This document shows positions 1-13,223 of a DNA stretch of 64,000 bases, in pieces. Position numbers and translations under genes: made by a program. Below the pieces are notes generated by a model. That model made no database searches. It was not told the DNA's origin and worked only from the letters and a program-made list of their open reading frames with translations. This stretch comes from Rhopalosiphum padi. Lineage: Eukaryota > Arthropoda > Insecta > Hemiptera > Aphididae. Each line of letters opens with the position of its first letter. Positions within the stretch are counted from its first letter, which is position 1. The stretch spans positions 43,798,748 to 43,862,747 of the forward strand of contig NC_083599.1 in assembly GCF_020882245.1 (NCBI RefSeq), in the 5' to 3' direction.

Positions 1-905
1 TTAGTAAACCTTCAGAATTAACAAATATAACAGTGCTTATATTAAGCATGAGTAGTTTTTGCTATAATTGTATGGTCTTACACAAATCAAAATTGATTCA
101 TAGATTCATTATTTATTTTATTATTCACATTTATACATTTACACATCACATTTTTAGTTATGTCATCACTCATCTCAAATTAAGAATATGTTTAACCAGT
201 AAATACTAAAACATATAAGGTACTTCAATAATTTATGTGTGCAATAATATTCGTTTCAATCTTAAACAATCAATAATAATAATATACTTACCTAGTAATT
301 ACTAAAACTTGGTAAAATACAAATATTTTGTTACTAATCAAATATCCTATAATAAAAAAAAAGAATGAATCTTATGTTCCTTTATGTATTATATATGTAA
401 AGACATTTGTATTACTTATGATACAATTATAGATAATACGAGTATGTGTAATTAAACATGGGTATCTTTTAACTCAAAAAATAAAAATATGTAGGTAAAT
501 TTAGATACATCGAGTAATACACTTTTTTTTTTAATATTAAGTAATACCTAACATCAACAATCATCAAACTTAAATGTTTATATTGGAGTGTAACAAAAAA
601 AAAACACCAAATTTACAAGATATAACAAGAAAAACAAAAGTGTTTTAGGTATTGCCAATATTATTTTTTCAAGATATGATGATACAATATTTATGTTATA
701 ACGGAAATTAGAAATAAAAATCTAAGGTGGTCGGTGGACTAGCTATAATGTAATTTTATGTTGTTTTTGTTTTAATATCGAGACAAACAAAAAATGGTGT
801 AATACCATTTATGCGTGATTGTCCCGATGTATAAATATTATCAAGGCTATTCAATGATATTTTAATAAATTATAATTATTAATGAAACAAAAACATTTTT
901 TAAAG

Positions 906-1034
906 CAATTATCAAACAAACACGGACGGTCGTACGATGGTAAAAATGAACTGCTGGATGAGGATGGAAGTTATCGAAGAGAAAGTGGTTTTATAGAGTC
1001 ATCATGTTCCAATAATATACAAAACGAATCTCAG
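906..1034 (+). CDS. dysc: dysc exon encoding charged linker before the last PDZ domain
   Basis: The acceptor is the TTTTTTAAAG ending at 905 and the donor is GTAATT at 1035. Both ends are phase 0 (43 codons). It encodes HGRSYDGKNELLDEDGSYRR followed by a Ser/Asn-rich stretch. An in-frame ATG at 882 exists, but an in-frame TAA lies just before it and the exon clearly continues an upstream protein, so a spliced start at 906 is preferred. An alternative first exon starting at 882 cannot be excluded. Confidence 0.65.
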
Positions 1035-4000
1035 GTAATTCGACTATATATTTTAATTGTTATTACTCACTATATTAAGTTTGAGTTATTAAAAATTAAA
1101 ATTTACAATTTTATAATTATAATGCATTTTATCATTGAGTATAGATAGTATCTATACTCAATGATTTTATGTTAAAGATGCACTGTTTATATGAAATATT
1201 ATTACAATATTGAATATTTTAACAGCTAAAAATCTATGAAACCTATGTATTTTTAATATTTTTATATGTCTATAGGTGGGGGAGGATCTTGAATACATTT
1301 TTTTAAACTTTTTGATCACTTTTATCAACATTATAAATAAAAATAAAAGGTGGAAAATGGGAGTGGTAGGTGTCAACTGGGCTATTCTAACAGATGTCTT
1401 AAATTTGAATACAATGGTATATTATATTAATTATGAAAAACAATTCAAGCGAAGATAGTCAAATATTTTTTATATTGCTATTAGGTAAAATAATTTGTTT
1501 TGCTGTTAGTAACACGGAAGATTAACATAATTTTTACCGAAAACATTTATTTGAAGATATCATTGTATGTATAAAATATAATAATATACATAAAAATGTT
1601 ATGTTAACGTTAATAATATTTTTGAATTATAAAAACATAATGTATATCGTTATTCATAGTTTATAATTATGTAATTTTATTCAAATTTAAACTTAATATA
1701 CCTATCTATAAAAATAATTTTTTTTTTTAATTCGGCTTTACGATTCATTGAGGATCTTAACCGCCAAAACTACCTCCTCCCATTTATCTCTGTCATACGC
1801 TATAACTTGCCCCACCTTCTTGGGCTACCTCATTCCATATCTCATTTATGCTGTCTATCCATTTTCATCGTGGTCTTCCCCGCTAACATCCAAGTCATTA
1901 TTTCTTTTATTAGTCATCCGTTTGCTCGTCATGCATGTCCAGTCCATTGCATTCTAATACTTTTAATAAATTGCACAATATTTTCCTTTTTGTGTAAGTT
2001 TTCTAGTGGGCATTCGATCTCAATTCTTATTGTTATGTTCCGGTATTATTAACTTATATATTTTTTAGATTTTTGGTTTCAATCTGAATAATAAAATTTG
2101 TATTATATTTTGAAGCCACAATTGTAAAAATTGCACATTTTATAAATTTTTAACTACAAAGGGATTAGCAAATTTTCTCGTGATTAAAATGTTTGTCAAA
2201 CTTAAACTCCAAATGCTTATAAAAATAAATTATGCCTATGTATTTCAAATATTTTTACATATGTAAAATATTTACATTATGTGGAATATTTCATGAAATG
2301 TCCAAGCATTTTTACACAGTGAATAGTTTTTTATTTTTTTTTTATTTGTCGAAATACTTTTAAAATTTCGTAAATATAAAATTATAATATAATTATTTGG
2401 TAAACAATTTCTAGTATCTACGGTTATTAATTTTGGAGTGACACAAAAAAAAAAGAAAATGGAGTTTATTTAAAAAAAAAAAAGGATTAGTGTAAAAATT
2501 CTTGTATTTCCTTATTTTTTTGTTTTCTCAAATTATAAAAAAAGTACTGAAAATTATTTTGACTTCTTGAAAGTACAGACTAGATCCAATTTTCTATTCA
2601 AAGCTATCCTCAAAGTTGAATACATTAAAAATTATGTTAAGTATAAAAAATACTAATTAATATAAACATTTGGTGAAAAATTTAACTATAGAATATAGTC
2701 AATTAAAATACACATAAACATTTCAAATCCACAAAAATAATATTTTTGTGTTACAACATAAAAACAAAAATTATTATTTTTCATTTAAATATTTAATTTT
2801 ATCCAAATTTGAATTTAAAAAGAGCTTAAAAAAAACATGCATACTCTTCTTTAATAATTTTAAATTCTTATAATAACTTACGAAATTTCCAATCTTTCCG
2901 ACCAAGCAAATGTTGTTTTATCCTTATTTATATAAAATAAACTTTAAAGAATTGTAAATCTAAAATTTCTATAAATACCTCAAAGAGGGACAGAATGTTT
3001 TGAAAATTTTGCTACGAATAGTTAATGTTAAAATAAGTAATCAAAGGTTTTTCACAAATAGTTTCTTTAAAGATTGGACATTAAAAATAATACATGTTTT
3101 TTTGAAGAGTAAATCGAATGACTGGCAAATAGTTTTAAATACTTTAATGCTTTCAGAATTTGACTGATAATAAATAAATAAAATTGTAAAGGTGTATTAA
3201 AATATTGATAATTTGAATTCATACTTTAATTTATTAATTCACTTTATTAATATATGTATAGTAAATTAATATAGTAAAAGAAAAGTTATAATCAACATTA
3301 TTTAGACAGCAGTTAGTACTTAGTTTAAGTCGTTTTAAAATCAAAATAATATACTGTATAAATGAATACGACAGTATTATAATAATAGATACTATTTCTA
3401 TTTACAGAAACATGTACTCGTATCATATATTTTTTTAATATACACATTTTCACATCTCTACTTTTAGACTCAATTTTTTAATTTTTTTTTTTTTTATTAA
3501 AGATAATGTTAGATCAACAAGGAAATCTTCGTATAATTGTTAAAAAGATCAAACCATTGCTCGGGATCGCAATTGAAGGCGGAATCAATACAAAACATCT
3601 ACTTCCTAGGATAATAAATATACATGTAAGTATAATTATAAGCCTAGAACTAAATACAGATTTTAGATTTGAAATGAAACGAAGAAGTCAAAATAGATAC
3701 CTAGCTATGTGATCTTACAACAATAATTGGTAGCTGCTGAAGGAAAATATTGGTAAAAAACTATTAATGATGTAGGTAATTGGTGACTGGTGTTACCTAA
3801 TATAATCTAGTTAAAATTTTCATCTATTGTATTTTTCAGTTAAAAATATAATATTTTACAATTATGATATTATACTACGATTTTATAAATCATTCAATTT
3901 TTATTATTTAACAAACTATTTGTTAAAGCAATAAACGTTTGAATTTCAACTAGGTTTATTAATATTTACAGTGGTAATATTATTATTTAATTTTGATAAA

Positions 4001-7000
4001 ATATTAAAAAATATTTAAATATTTAAATTACCATAAATGTAGGATCATTATTTATTATTCAAATTTTTAGTTTAGTCAACTAAAATTAAAAATATGTTTA
4101 ACAATTAGATATTAAAAGATATCAGATATTTAACTTATTTCAATGTAGGCAGTAATAATTATATTCATTTAAATTTCAACTGGGCTTTAAATTTAAGTAT
4201 TAATATTTTAATACCATATTCGAATATTAAATATGTCGATAACTTCGTGGATAATCTGTATTCATAGCTTTGGTTTTTTTGTAAATACTACTTAATATGA
4301 GCACCAACTTTAAAATATATAAAAATATATATAAGTAATCAATAAAGGTTAACTTACTCATAACCTGGCCTTTATAAAATTATAACTAAAGATCGTTTTT
4401 CAAATGTCTTATACGACAGTTTATTATTGCTTCAAATTTAAATCAATAAAAAGTATTGTTCAGGTAAACAGATTTGTCGATCATGAAATTCTCTTATTCG
4501 TACTTATTACTTTATAATTGTATGTATTTCATTAATTAAAATTAAATTTATTATTACTATACCAATAGTTTTCTAGTAGTTATGGTAGCTGTTAATTTGG
4601 CTCAACTGACAACTGTTGTAATATTTTTGTTATTTTTATTATTTTTGTCACGAATGGTATATTTTATTGTTCCAGATTTTATTAGTAATGATCTATTTTT
4701 TTATGTTTATTAATCAAATATATATTATTATATGAATATATAAATTTCAAATGTTCTCAACTCATTTGTAGTTCGGTTAGATTGTTTTCTAGTTACTAGT
4801 TAGCCATAAAACTAAAGACACGGTTATTACCATTATCGTGGTATTTACGATTCTTATAATTGTTGATCCATTGTTTTCAAGGCCTTTATAATAAAATTTC
4901 ACCCAGAAACTAATTCTTTTTATTAATTATATTGTATAAATGTTAACGTTTGGTAATTATTAAGGCTATAGGCATTAAGCACTAAAACATAATTATGCTT
5001 TAATTATCAGTATTATTATAACTTATATGGCTAACTTATGTCTACCTATGTAATCAATTATTTATAACAAAAAAAAAGGCCACATGCAGTGATGACAGTG
5101 ATGAAATAAGAATTTATAATTAAAAATAACAACCAATAAGCACCTTATCTATCATTATCAAACTCGGATTAAGGATCGGTTGAGCCCCAGGGTACCATAA
5201 ACTTAGTAGGCCCCCTTAAAACTTAAATTTCAAAAAAACTGTATCACTACATTTTAAAGACTGTATATTATTGTATAATTTTGTACAATAAAAAAAATAT
5301 ATATACAAGGTTGAATAAATTAATAATTATTTAGATAATAATTTATTATACCTACAGTCTACACTTATTAGGTATATATATAAAAACGCTGTATCAGTGG
5401 CGAGCTCAGCTTTTTTGTAAGGGGGAAGATTTAACTTGTCACAGACCCTACATTTTTTTCATGGAGATAATATATTATTAAAAAAAAATCCAAAGGGGGG
5501 GATATGACACCCTGATCAGCCCCGTGAGCACGCCACTGTGCTGTATTTATTACTAAAAAATTATAACTTAAATTATTTTCCTTGCTTTTTCTTTTGAAAA
5601 TTGTTGTATAGTTTCATTGAAATTAATCAATTGCAAAATTTTCTAATTACAATATCATTAATGATGTTTAATTTTCTTGAGTCTGGCTTGTTTTATATTT
5701 ATTTTATTCTTGTTAACTTGGTAAATGCTCTTTCGGCCGAACAATTGGCCACTGCGATAGTTAAATATAATCTAAGAGCAATTAAAATGTCTAGCTGCAA
5801 TTTTTTTGTTAAATCATTTTATTATTATACATGGATATCTCATGCTATAGTTATGCGAATAGATCAACAATACCTAATATAAATTATTACTATGTATTAC
5901 ATACGTTATCAACTATTAGAATATCAATTTAATATTTATTATCATTTACCTAGTTATGTTTTGTATTATAAATTAAAAACATTTTTATTTTATAATTGTT
6001 AATTACCTACTATACCAAGTACTTACTAAAATATATTTTTTTTTAAAACGCATTAATAAAAATATATATTTTGGAGATAAAGATGGGCCCACAAAACCAA
6101 TGCGCCTAGGGACCCTGCCCCCTTAGTCTGGACTTGATCCTTATATTATTACAGACTGCTAAAATAATTTTTAATTCATCTCAATAAATTAATGATATTT
6201 ATCATCTAAATAACAATATTAATATATTATTATAACAATATTTTCAATCGGTTCTTAAATATTTATTAGGTATAAATAAGGTTAGGTGTAAATATCTATT
6301 TACCTATAATCTATATACTATAATATGTATACTATTAGTATTTAGTATATATTATTACACACTCCTAGTTATAAAACACAACCAATTTTAAAAGGTATTC
6401 GAATACAAGTATATTTGAATACTTTTTTAAGTAGTTTTATGGTATTCTGAATACTTTCAAAAATTATTTTCAACAAAATTATTAATTACCATACGTCCAT
6501 TTTATTAATTATTTTTTACAAAAAAGTTTAAAATTAAAAAAATTACACATCCTATTTTATAAGGGTCCTATAATGGAATTTTTTTAAGAAAAATTAAAAT
6601 CTAATACTTTTATTAATTTTACTTGAAATATATATAAATTAAATATGTGAACATGTATTTACCTCTAAAAAGTCAGATATATTATATTTATTTGTGAAAT
6701 TGTTAAAATCTTGTATTCTATGTTGTAACATCTTCGTCAAATAACCAAATCGTCCAAAGCCCCATATATTTATCTAACGACACTCTAAATTCAAACCTAG
6801 CAATTCCAACAGTCCAAAACGTTTTAAAAACTTTCTACAAACGCTAGCACTCTAAATTTCACAATTAACACAGTCCCTTGATTTCCGAATTATCCACCAA
6901 TAACGCTATTCTTGGTGACCCCAGAAGGTGACTCAAACGTACCTGGTGTTGTGACCTGCTAAATTAAAATTATTAAACTTCCTTCCCTTTCATTCTCTCT

Positions 7001-8209
7001 TACTAACGTTTTAAAAACAAACTCCTACCCTTAAGTGCCTCAAACCGGTGGCTAATTTCCTGTCCCTCAAACCATGTTATCTCCATAACATACGCTTATT
7101 GTAAAATAATAATTGTTAAAAAAAAAGTTGTACTTAATAGGTAACTATACTGATATACGATATACATATATTATATATAATACAGTATACAATTTAAAAG
7201 AAATACATTTTTATAATAGTATTTTAAAAGTATTTTTAATACTTTTTTATTCAAGTACTAGTATCAATATCTTAATACTTTTTCAAAAGTATTTTTACAA
7301 TACACAACACGACACATAATGTTGAAACTTTTAAATTTTTGAAATATATATATTATTCATTACTTCATTAGAAATATACTTTTCATATGGTAATTTATTA
7401 GGTACCTATTTAAGTGCATAATAATTATTGTTGTTTAGTAATTATAAATAATTAATCTATATGGCTAAAAGCTAAACCATAGACGTAAATATATATAATA
7501 TATACCAAAATATTACATTTTATAAAGAAGATGTTTTCAATTTTCAAATATTTTAAAACATTAAAATTAAACTTTAAATTATTTTCGTTATCTTTACTGA
7601 TATTATATATATATATAGTATTTAATTAATAATCATACTACTGTGGATTATTAATGTAATACGTTTAGTACACTGATACTTGTTGACTAAAAAATAATGT
7701 TACGACAACAACATACACTTTTAAATGAGTTTAATTCATAGAACATTTTACAACCACATTTTATTGATTTCATGTTGAATCATAGTATGTAGAATTCAGT
7801 AAAATATTTTTTCTCTTAATAAAATGTATCAAGGTTGAAGGTATAATCAATTTATAATTTTAGGAAAATGGGGCTGCATACGAAGCTGGTGGTCTTGAAG
7901 TCGGTCAGTTGATTTTAGAAGTCGACGGTCAAAAAGTAGAAGGTGAGTATACCTACTTTGGTAAATTCCAAAATAATATTAAGTAACATATTATGTAATG
8001 TGTGTATAAAATATAAATAAACAATTAAAGTTAGCATTACTATTATCAACTTTTATTTTTTTTCAGGAATGCCTCATCAAGAAGTAGCTAGGCTCATCGC
8101 AGAATCTTTTGCACAAACTGATAAATCCGAAATTGAGTTCCTTGTAGTTGAAGCAAAGAAATCGAATTTGGAACCAAAACCTACCGCACTGATATTTTTG
8201 GAAAGTTAA
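906..8209 (+). CDS. dysc: Dyschronic/whirlin-like PDZ scaffold protein, 3' part of gene (four exons)
   Basis: Joined exons are 906-1034, 3503-3625, 7864-7942 and 8067-8209, with phases 0, 0 and 1 at the junctions, giving 157 residues ending in TAA. The 5' part of the gene lies outside the window. The first exon encodes a charged, serine-rich linker. The other three encode a complete PDZ domain: first strand LRIIVKKIKP, carboxylate-binding loop LLGIAIEGG, then PRIINIHENGAA, GLEVGQLILEVDG and HQEVARLIAESF. The LGIAIEGG-NT-PLPRI pattern is that of the third PDZ domain of whirlin and its fly homologue dyschronic. The family scaffolds ion channels and synaptic or stereocilia proteins; in flies it is tied to circadian output through the Slowpoke channel. 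The protein ends shortly after the PDZ domain, as whirlin does. The domain is certain; orthology is inferred from remembered family sequences. Another PDZ gene of the whirlin/harmonin group is the only serious alternative. Confidence 0.86.
1131..1165. repeat. Perfect 17-bp inverted repeat (palindrome)
   Basis: ATCATTGAGTATAGATA at 1131-1147 is followed by one base and then its exact reverse complement at 1149-1165. It sits about 100 bases inside the intron after the first dysc exon. It could extrude as a cruciform or be the collapsed core of a foldback element. Confidence 0.85.
1742..2045 (-). pseudogene. Non-LTR retrotransposon reverse transcriptase, 3' end remnant
   Basis: Read on the minus strand in shifting frames, this stretch gives IVQFIKSIRMQWTGHA, then pieces such as NKRNNDLDV and WMLAGKTTMKMDRQHK, then DRDKWEEVV and VKILNES before a stop. 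The order matches the conserved C-terminal tail of insect endonuclease-reverse transcriptase proteins: IVQ.IK..RL.W.GHV, a GR...GRP..RW.D segment, and DR..W...V..A. At least two frameshifts and an internal stop break it, so it is a dead fragment. It lies in a dysc intron in the opposite orientation to the gene. Only the tail of the protein is present, as expected of a 5'-truncated insertion, although no poly(A) tail is evident beyond 1742. Confidence 0.7.
2440..2660. repeat. Dispersed aphid repeat, degraded copy
   Basis: The segment containing GAAAGTACAGACTAGATCCA and AATTTTCTATTCAAAGC resembles stretches near 45,280 and 61,305 (AAAGTACCAA..AGAC/T...AATTTTC). This looks like an old dispersed family rather than a gene. 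Similarity was judged by eye. Confidence 0.4.
3503..3625 (+). CDS. dysc: dysc exon with first half of the PDZ domain
   Basis: The acceptor is a long T-run followed by ATTAAAG ending at 3502. The donor is GTAAGT at 3626. Both junctions are phase 0 (41 codons). It encodes NLRIIVKKIKPLLGIAIEGG and then NTKHLLPRIINIH, covering the PDZ ligand-binding loop. Confidence 0.88.
5163..6131. mobile_element. Degraded TIR element with GGATTAAGG / CCTTAGTC ends
   Basis: The left end reads CGGATTAAGG followed by GAGCCCCAGGG. The right end reads AGGGACCCTGCCCCCTTAGT, whose reverse complement (ACTAAGGGGGCAGGGTCCC) echoes the left end. A second element at 26,130-26,375 has related ends. The interior is AT-rich, with only a 93-codon ORF at 5601-5882 that matches nothing I recognise. 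The class is uncertain; a non-autonomous hAT-like element is likely. Confidence 0.45.
5395..5538. mobile_element. hAT-type MITE, 144 bp, nested insertion
   Basis: The ends are CAGTGGCGAGCTCA and TGAGCACGCCACTG, inverted repeats with one difference. The flanks are CGCTGTAT (5387-5394) and TGCTGTAT (5539-5546), an 8-bp target-site duplication with one mismatch, which is the hAT signature. It lies inside the larger element at 5163-6131 and so inserted later. It has no coding capacity. Confidence 0.8.
6720..7095. other. C-rich, G-poor island in dysc intron; origin unknown
   Basis: This stretch is unlike its neighbours. The + strand is rich in C (CCAAAGCCCC, CTCAAACCGGTGG, CCTGTCCCTC) and poor in G. 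No ORF of interest spans it on either strand. It may be a decayed retroelement untranslated region read from the minus strand. Confidence 0.3.
7864..7942 (+). CDS. dysc: dysc exon with central PDZ segment
   Basis: The acceptor is AATTTTAG ending at 7863 and the donor is the consensus GTGAGT at 7943. It enters in phase 0 and leaves in phase 1. It encodes ENGAAYEAGGLEVGQLILEV followed by DGQKVE, the core PDZ strand-helix segment with the LEVGQLILEVDG motif. Confidence 0.9.
8067..8209 (+). CDS. dysc: dysc terminal coding exon
   Basis: The acceptor is TTTTTTTTCAG ending at 8066 and the stop is TAA at 8207-8209. It encodes the last PDZ helix (HQEVARLIAESF), the final strand (EIEFLVVEAKK) and a short tail ending IFLES. 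There is no class I PDZ-binding motif at the C-terminus. Confidence 0.9.
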
Positions 8210-8287
8210 CCGGTTGAAAAAAAACTATTGATGATATGTTATAGCTTATTAAGTACAGTGATGGATTCCAATAACGTGACGACTATT

Positions 8288-8293
8288 AATAAA
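8288..8293 (+). terminator. Possible polyadenylation signal of dysc
   Basis: AATAAA lies 79 bases after the dysc stop codon. It is the first such hexamer downstream. Others follow within 500 bases in this AT-rich sequence, so the one used cannot be decided from sequence alone. Confidence 0.35.
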
Positions 8294-11200
8294 CTAGTTG
8301 GAAACATACAAGTCATTTGTCTGAATACATTTATTTGTATGATTAATTTTAATTATCTACTATAAATTGCAAGATGATATGTTATTAATTCAATTTAACA
8401 TTTCACATTTAAGTATTTTTATCGAATCATTTTATTATTTTTATTAATTCTCATTTTTATTCTTTAATAATTCATTTTCTATAAACTTCATTATAAATAT
8501 CTAATTTTATATTACTCTTGTTCAAATTGATATCCAGTATAAATTATATTACGTTATATTATTATTATTATTATTATTTAATAATGCTACACAAAATATA
8601 AGTAAAAGTTAAATACCATAGAATTATTTTTGAATAACTGGCCTAATAAATTATTATATTATGTAGGTATATCTGATATCATAAGACATATTATTATAAT
8701 TTATAACGTACAACAATTATTCATACAAATAATAAAGTAATAGTACACTTGCACAGATCACACGTAAGGCGTAATATAAAATTTTACAATATAACGATAA
8801 TTCTTAGTAAGTACTAATATTATATTTTAGTTCATTGTTTTAAGTGCCTTCAATACCGATTGGGTGTAAGAAATGTGGTTTAAAAGCATTGGTCTATATA
8901 ATTATTTTATCTGTTGTACGAGAAAACTTTATAATAATATATACAACTTACATATTATTATATAATCATATATAAAGTAGTGATCGTTATAAGAAGCAAT
9001 AATAATAATAATAATAATAATAACTGTGGCCTTGTCTTTGATACCCTAAATAACTTATAAAACAACTTTTTTTTGAAAAACGTCGTTACATAGAATTATG
9101 AAAAAATAAGACTTTTCGAAATAATGAGTGTAGACACTTAAATCCTCCCCCGAACAGCATGATTCTTAAGAGAAAACATCATCTCCTATATTCGATTACT
9201 ACATATAATAGATATATCTATTATATAATATAGTCATAGGTATTTATAATAGGTATGTGTACATACCCCTGTTATTCTAAGTTACTTCGACAACTGACCA
9301 CGGGTACCTATGTTTATATATATTTTAAACTTCCTTTATACGATATATAATGGCATACTATAATATAACTACGTGGCAAGTAATTTTCCTCTGTAAACAT
9401 AACCGTCGCCTATATATTATATTATTATACTTAATATTTTGCCATTTTGCATTATTAAATAGTACGCCTTTGTGTACGTTCGAATTTCATTAAGATTATT
9501 AATTTCATCATATTTAAAATTGAATTACATATAATATTATTAACGTTATTATTGAATAGTTGCATAGAATCATAGAAACACACACTATATATTATGTATG
9601 TGTCGTATAGGTATTTATTGAGTTCACTCGCGTATTTAATTGTTATTTTCTCTTTCTCTCTCACTTTCGATTTTTTTTTTTTAAATTAAATTAGACGATA
9701 TACATATAGTCATGATCATTCACTAATGTTATTTTTATCAATTTCAGTCTTTTTCTGTACAAAAATGAATTGTGTATTAGTGTACTAATAATAATATTAT
9801 AATAGTTCGGTGCTGTGTTATTGTACCACCCGGGGGAAGATTTTATGGTGCCACTCTTTATTATTTATTTATCAACATGGCAAAACAATTGAGTACCTAT
9901 ACCAAACAAACATACCGTTATAAATTTATTTATTTATAAAGAACCACATTCTTAATTTATATATAGTTGACGATGAAATAATATTTATGTTTATACGCAT
10001 ATTATAATATAATATCCGAACTATATTTTGAATACATATTGTAGGATATGAAAATATATTATTTTTTTCATGAATCTAGTAGATTCCTTATCATTTTTAA
10101 AAACACAACAAAGAATTACTTTAAAACTAATTAAAATTACTTGAAAATTTTTCTGCTCATAAAACTTTGCACCTCGATTCTTAGGAAGCTTTCTCCTCTT
10201 TTTAAACACGGCACCGTAGTTACCGTTCATCACAGTTAAATTAAACTCAAGACTAAACTACGAGTGTTGTCATTTCGTTTTTAAACTTTATAAAGATTAA
10301 GAGCACTGAGAATTTGGCTGATGTATTACAGGCATATAATTATATTATATACCTATATACTGCAGTAGTAGGTATAATAGCTACATATTATAATTGGCTT
10401 TGCCCGTTACATTATTTTAGCTCAATCGAAAAAAAAATTATAATAATAAATAATAGGCATACTTAGACCACTTAGCTATATAGTTTTATTAATTTGTGGT
10501 ATGCCGTAAAATGTTAATAACCGCGATATTATATTATTAATACTTATATATATATATATATATATATAGAACTCGACTCGATATTTTATTTTAGATATAT
10601 AACTATTGTTTTTATTTGTACAAATTAATTAATAAATATTTGTTGTTTGTTGGATATATTATAATTTAAAAATATATTATATTATACACGTATACATAAA
10701 TATATATATTTATTTATACAGTATTATACGGAGTGTCCCACGATGTTCTTGGTATTTTCAAGTAACAAACATTGTAACTGGTACATCTAGGACCCCCTGT
10801 TAAATATATGTATAATGTATATATTATACATACATAAATACACATACACACACACATATATATATATATATAGACGTGTGTGTATGTATATATGATAGGT
10901 ATATTATATATTTATATATTGATGAAATGTGTATTTTAATTTACGATGACAAGTAATACTTGAGCCTGTATTTTTGGTACGTTGTAAAACACGCACTATA
11001 TATTATTATGTTGCATGTTTACTATTTGTAGTCGTAATTAAATTGTTACTAAAAAAATATACTAATAATTACTGAAAAACGTAGTACTTTTTTAAAATGA
11101 TATATTGTCATGATACTATATTATGTATTAGCCTTTGTAACTACCCCCCCCCCCCCTTAAGTTGTCTTTTTTTGAATTTAGGTTATTAACAAATATTGGT

Positions 11201-13100
11201 TTAATTAAAAGAGAGTTTACTTCTGCAAAACGCCTTAAGTATAATGTATGATCGAAAAACTATAATTAATAAGCACTTTTCATATGCTCAAAAATTATAA
11301 ATAAATAATTACGTATAATAGTATAATACTATTTTTATAATTTTTTATAAGTTACGACTTAAATAATTTAAATAGAGGATGCATAATAGACGTGCGTTTT
11401 ACATTTTACAATAGTCTTAATACTTATGTAGAGATAATTTAACCCATATCCATATTAAAATTAAATCTTTATAATAATATATTATTAAAGTCATTTATTT
11501 TACTTTTAGTGTTATAGTAGATTATTATAATTTTCCCAAAAATAATGCATTTTATATATTAATATTATTTATTTATTTATTTTATTAATATATAATTGTT
11601 ATCTATCTATACATATACAAGAGAGTGATATTTTGGATTAAACGCGAAATCTCAAAAACTATTTAACCTGAGAAGCTGACATTTGGTAAGTACCTAGGTA
11701 GATAATCCACTAAAAATGGGTTTTGCGAAATTAGGGGTAGAAGGGGTAAAAATGGAGAATTTTATTTTTCGAACAGATGCTTTTGAAACTTTTTAACCTA
11801 CGGTAATTTTGTTTTTTGATGATACTGCAAATATTGCTTACACAACTACATGTAATCGAAATATTTTAAAAATTTAACCATGGATATGCATTCTTAATAT
11901 AATGAGCTACTTCATTAAATTTATCTCTTAAAAGCATTGTTCAACTTATACATTTTCTTCTGTGTCTGAAGTCATAATTTTTCGATATTTAACTGTTTGA
12001 AATGATAAAAATATCTGAGATAATTTTATGTGTTAAACAATATTTTATTGACACGGTTAGCTTACCATTAGTCATTTCTAATTATAATGCAAACTAATAT
12101 AAGTTGATTTATATAGAAATCACTTTGAAAAAAAAAAAAAATCACAATCCCCTTGAAAAGTTTAAAATACATACCTACATTATAATTTTAAAATTACACA
12201 TAAATATTCTTTTCAATAATTATATGCGCTCCTGAAATCTAATGCAATACAACCTAAAATACAAGATCTCTATCACAGAATGTATGGAAAACAACGGGTA
12301 CCTGCCGGCTGCCACATCGCTTTAAGCACTCAACTTCATGTAGGTACGTTTCCACCGAAAAGATCAACAGATTTCTTTCCTCTATGTCGACTGTCTGTCC
12401 GTCTAATATGCATAATATATATAGCATACAAACGCTAAAAACACGAATTTTAGAAATGTGTACAATAAGAATCGACACGAAACTCAATCTAACAAAAAGA
12501 AAGAAATTAATAAAATCATTGTCAAAAAAAATTATTAAAATCTAAATTTTAAATAACGAAAAAAAAAAGTAACAGTGATAATGAACGGACGATAAGGCGC
12601 AAACAGATATTAACTATGAATGATTTAAAAAAATATATACGGCGCTTGTGGACGATGATGACCAAAGTTTATAGATACTTAGTAGGTAGGTATCTATGAA
12701 CCTTGAATGATGACGACGATAAAAATTAATATTATCATTATCGTCATCATCAAAATAAAAATAATCAAAATTGATTCGTTATTATCACATTTTCAGTTGT
12801 ATTTTTATCAATCGGTAATGCGCATTAACATCAGGTATTATTACTTTTAATATTATCATGATTCATTGTTATCGCCGATTTCCGTAATATGTTTTAGAGA
12901 AATGTTTTATTATTTTCATCAATTATAATGAAATGTATAATTCAATTAATGCACCAAACGCGAATGGTGCCCTTGATCGGCCTATACGCTCTTCCGACGT
13001 CGTTTTGTTTAAATCCGATTCAAAAGTGATTAACATAATATTATTATCGTTGAACTGTAATAATAATTATCATAAAATGAAAAGAAAATAGACTGTTCAA
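8294..13100. other. Intergenic region between dysc and the ACBD5-like gene
   Basis: No exon can be supported on either strand. It holds a (TAA)n run at 8999-9022, a (TA)n run near 10,545-10,568, mixed CA/TA repeats at 10,840-10,875 and an unbroken C-run near 11,143-11,156. A sequence near 10,730 (CGGAGTGTCCCACGATGTT) looks like one end of a transposon. Around 11,640-11,760 (GCGAAATCTCAAAAACTATT..GGGTTTTGCGAAATT) resembles the edge sequences of arthropod Helitron-like repeats. Neither was delimited. Confidence 0.5.
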
Positions 13101-13223
13101 TGTTCATATAGCAGGATTGATTGGTCAGTTAGTTGTTCATATTCATTGTTAGGTACTCTTTTATAACAATAACGTCCGTGCACAACTAGAATTTTTGTGT
13201 TCCCGTCCACATGAGTAGCAGTG
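12950..13223 (+). promoter_or_regulatory. Putative promoter and 5' UTR of the ACBD5-like gene
   Basis: A CpG-richer patch at about 12,955-13,010 (including GACGTCG, a CRE-like core) precedes the start codon. An initiator-like TCAGTT occurs at 13,125-13,130. No TATA box is convincing. The placement relies mainly on the position of the first coding exon at 13,224. Confidence 0.35.

Noticed and set aside
882..905. ATG at 882 as the start of a gene
   Set aside because: It is preceded by an in-frame stop and followed by a plausible splice acceptor at 904-905. The downstream sequence looks like the middle of a scaffold protein, so a spliced exon starting at 906 is more likely.
1748..2052. Plus-strand ORFs at 1748-1957 and 1807-2052
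   Set aside because: They are the antisense shadow of the reverse transcriptase tail, which is recognisable only on the minus strand.
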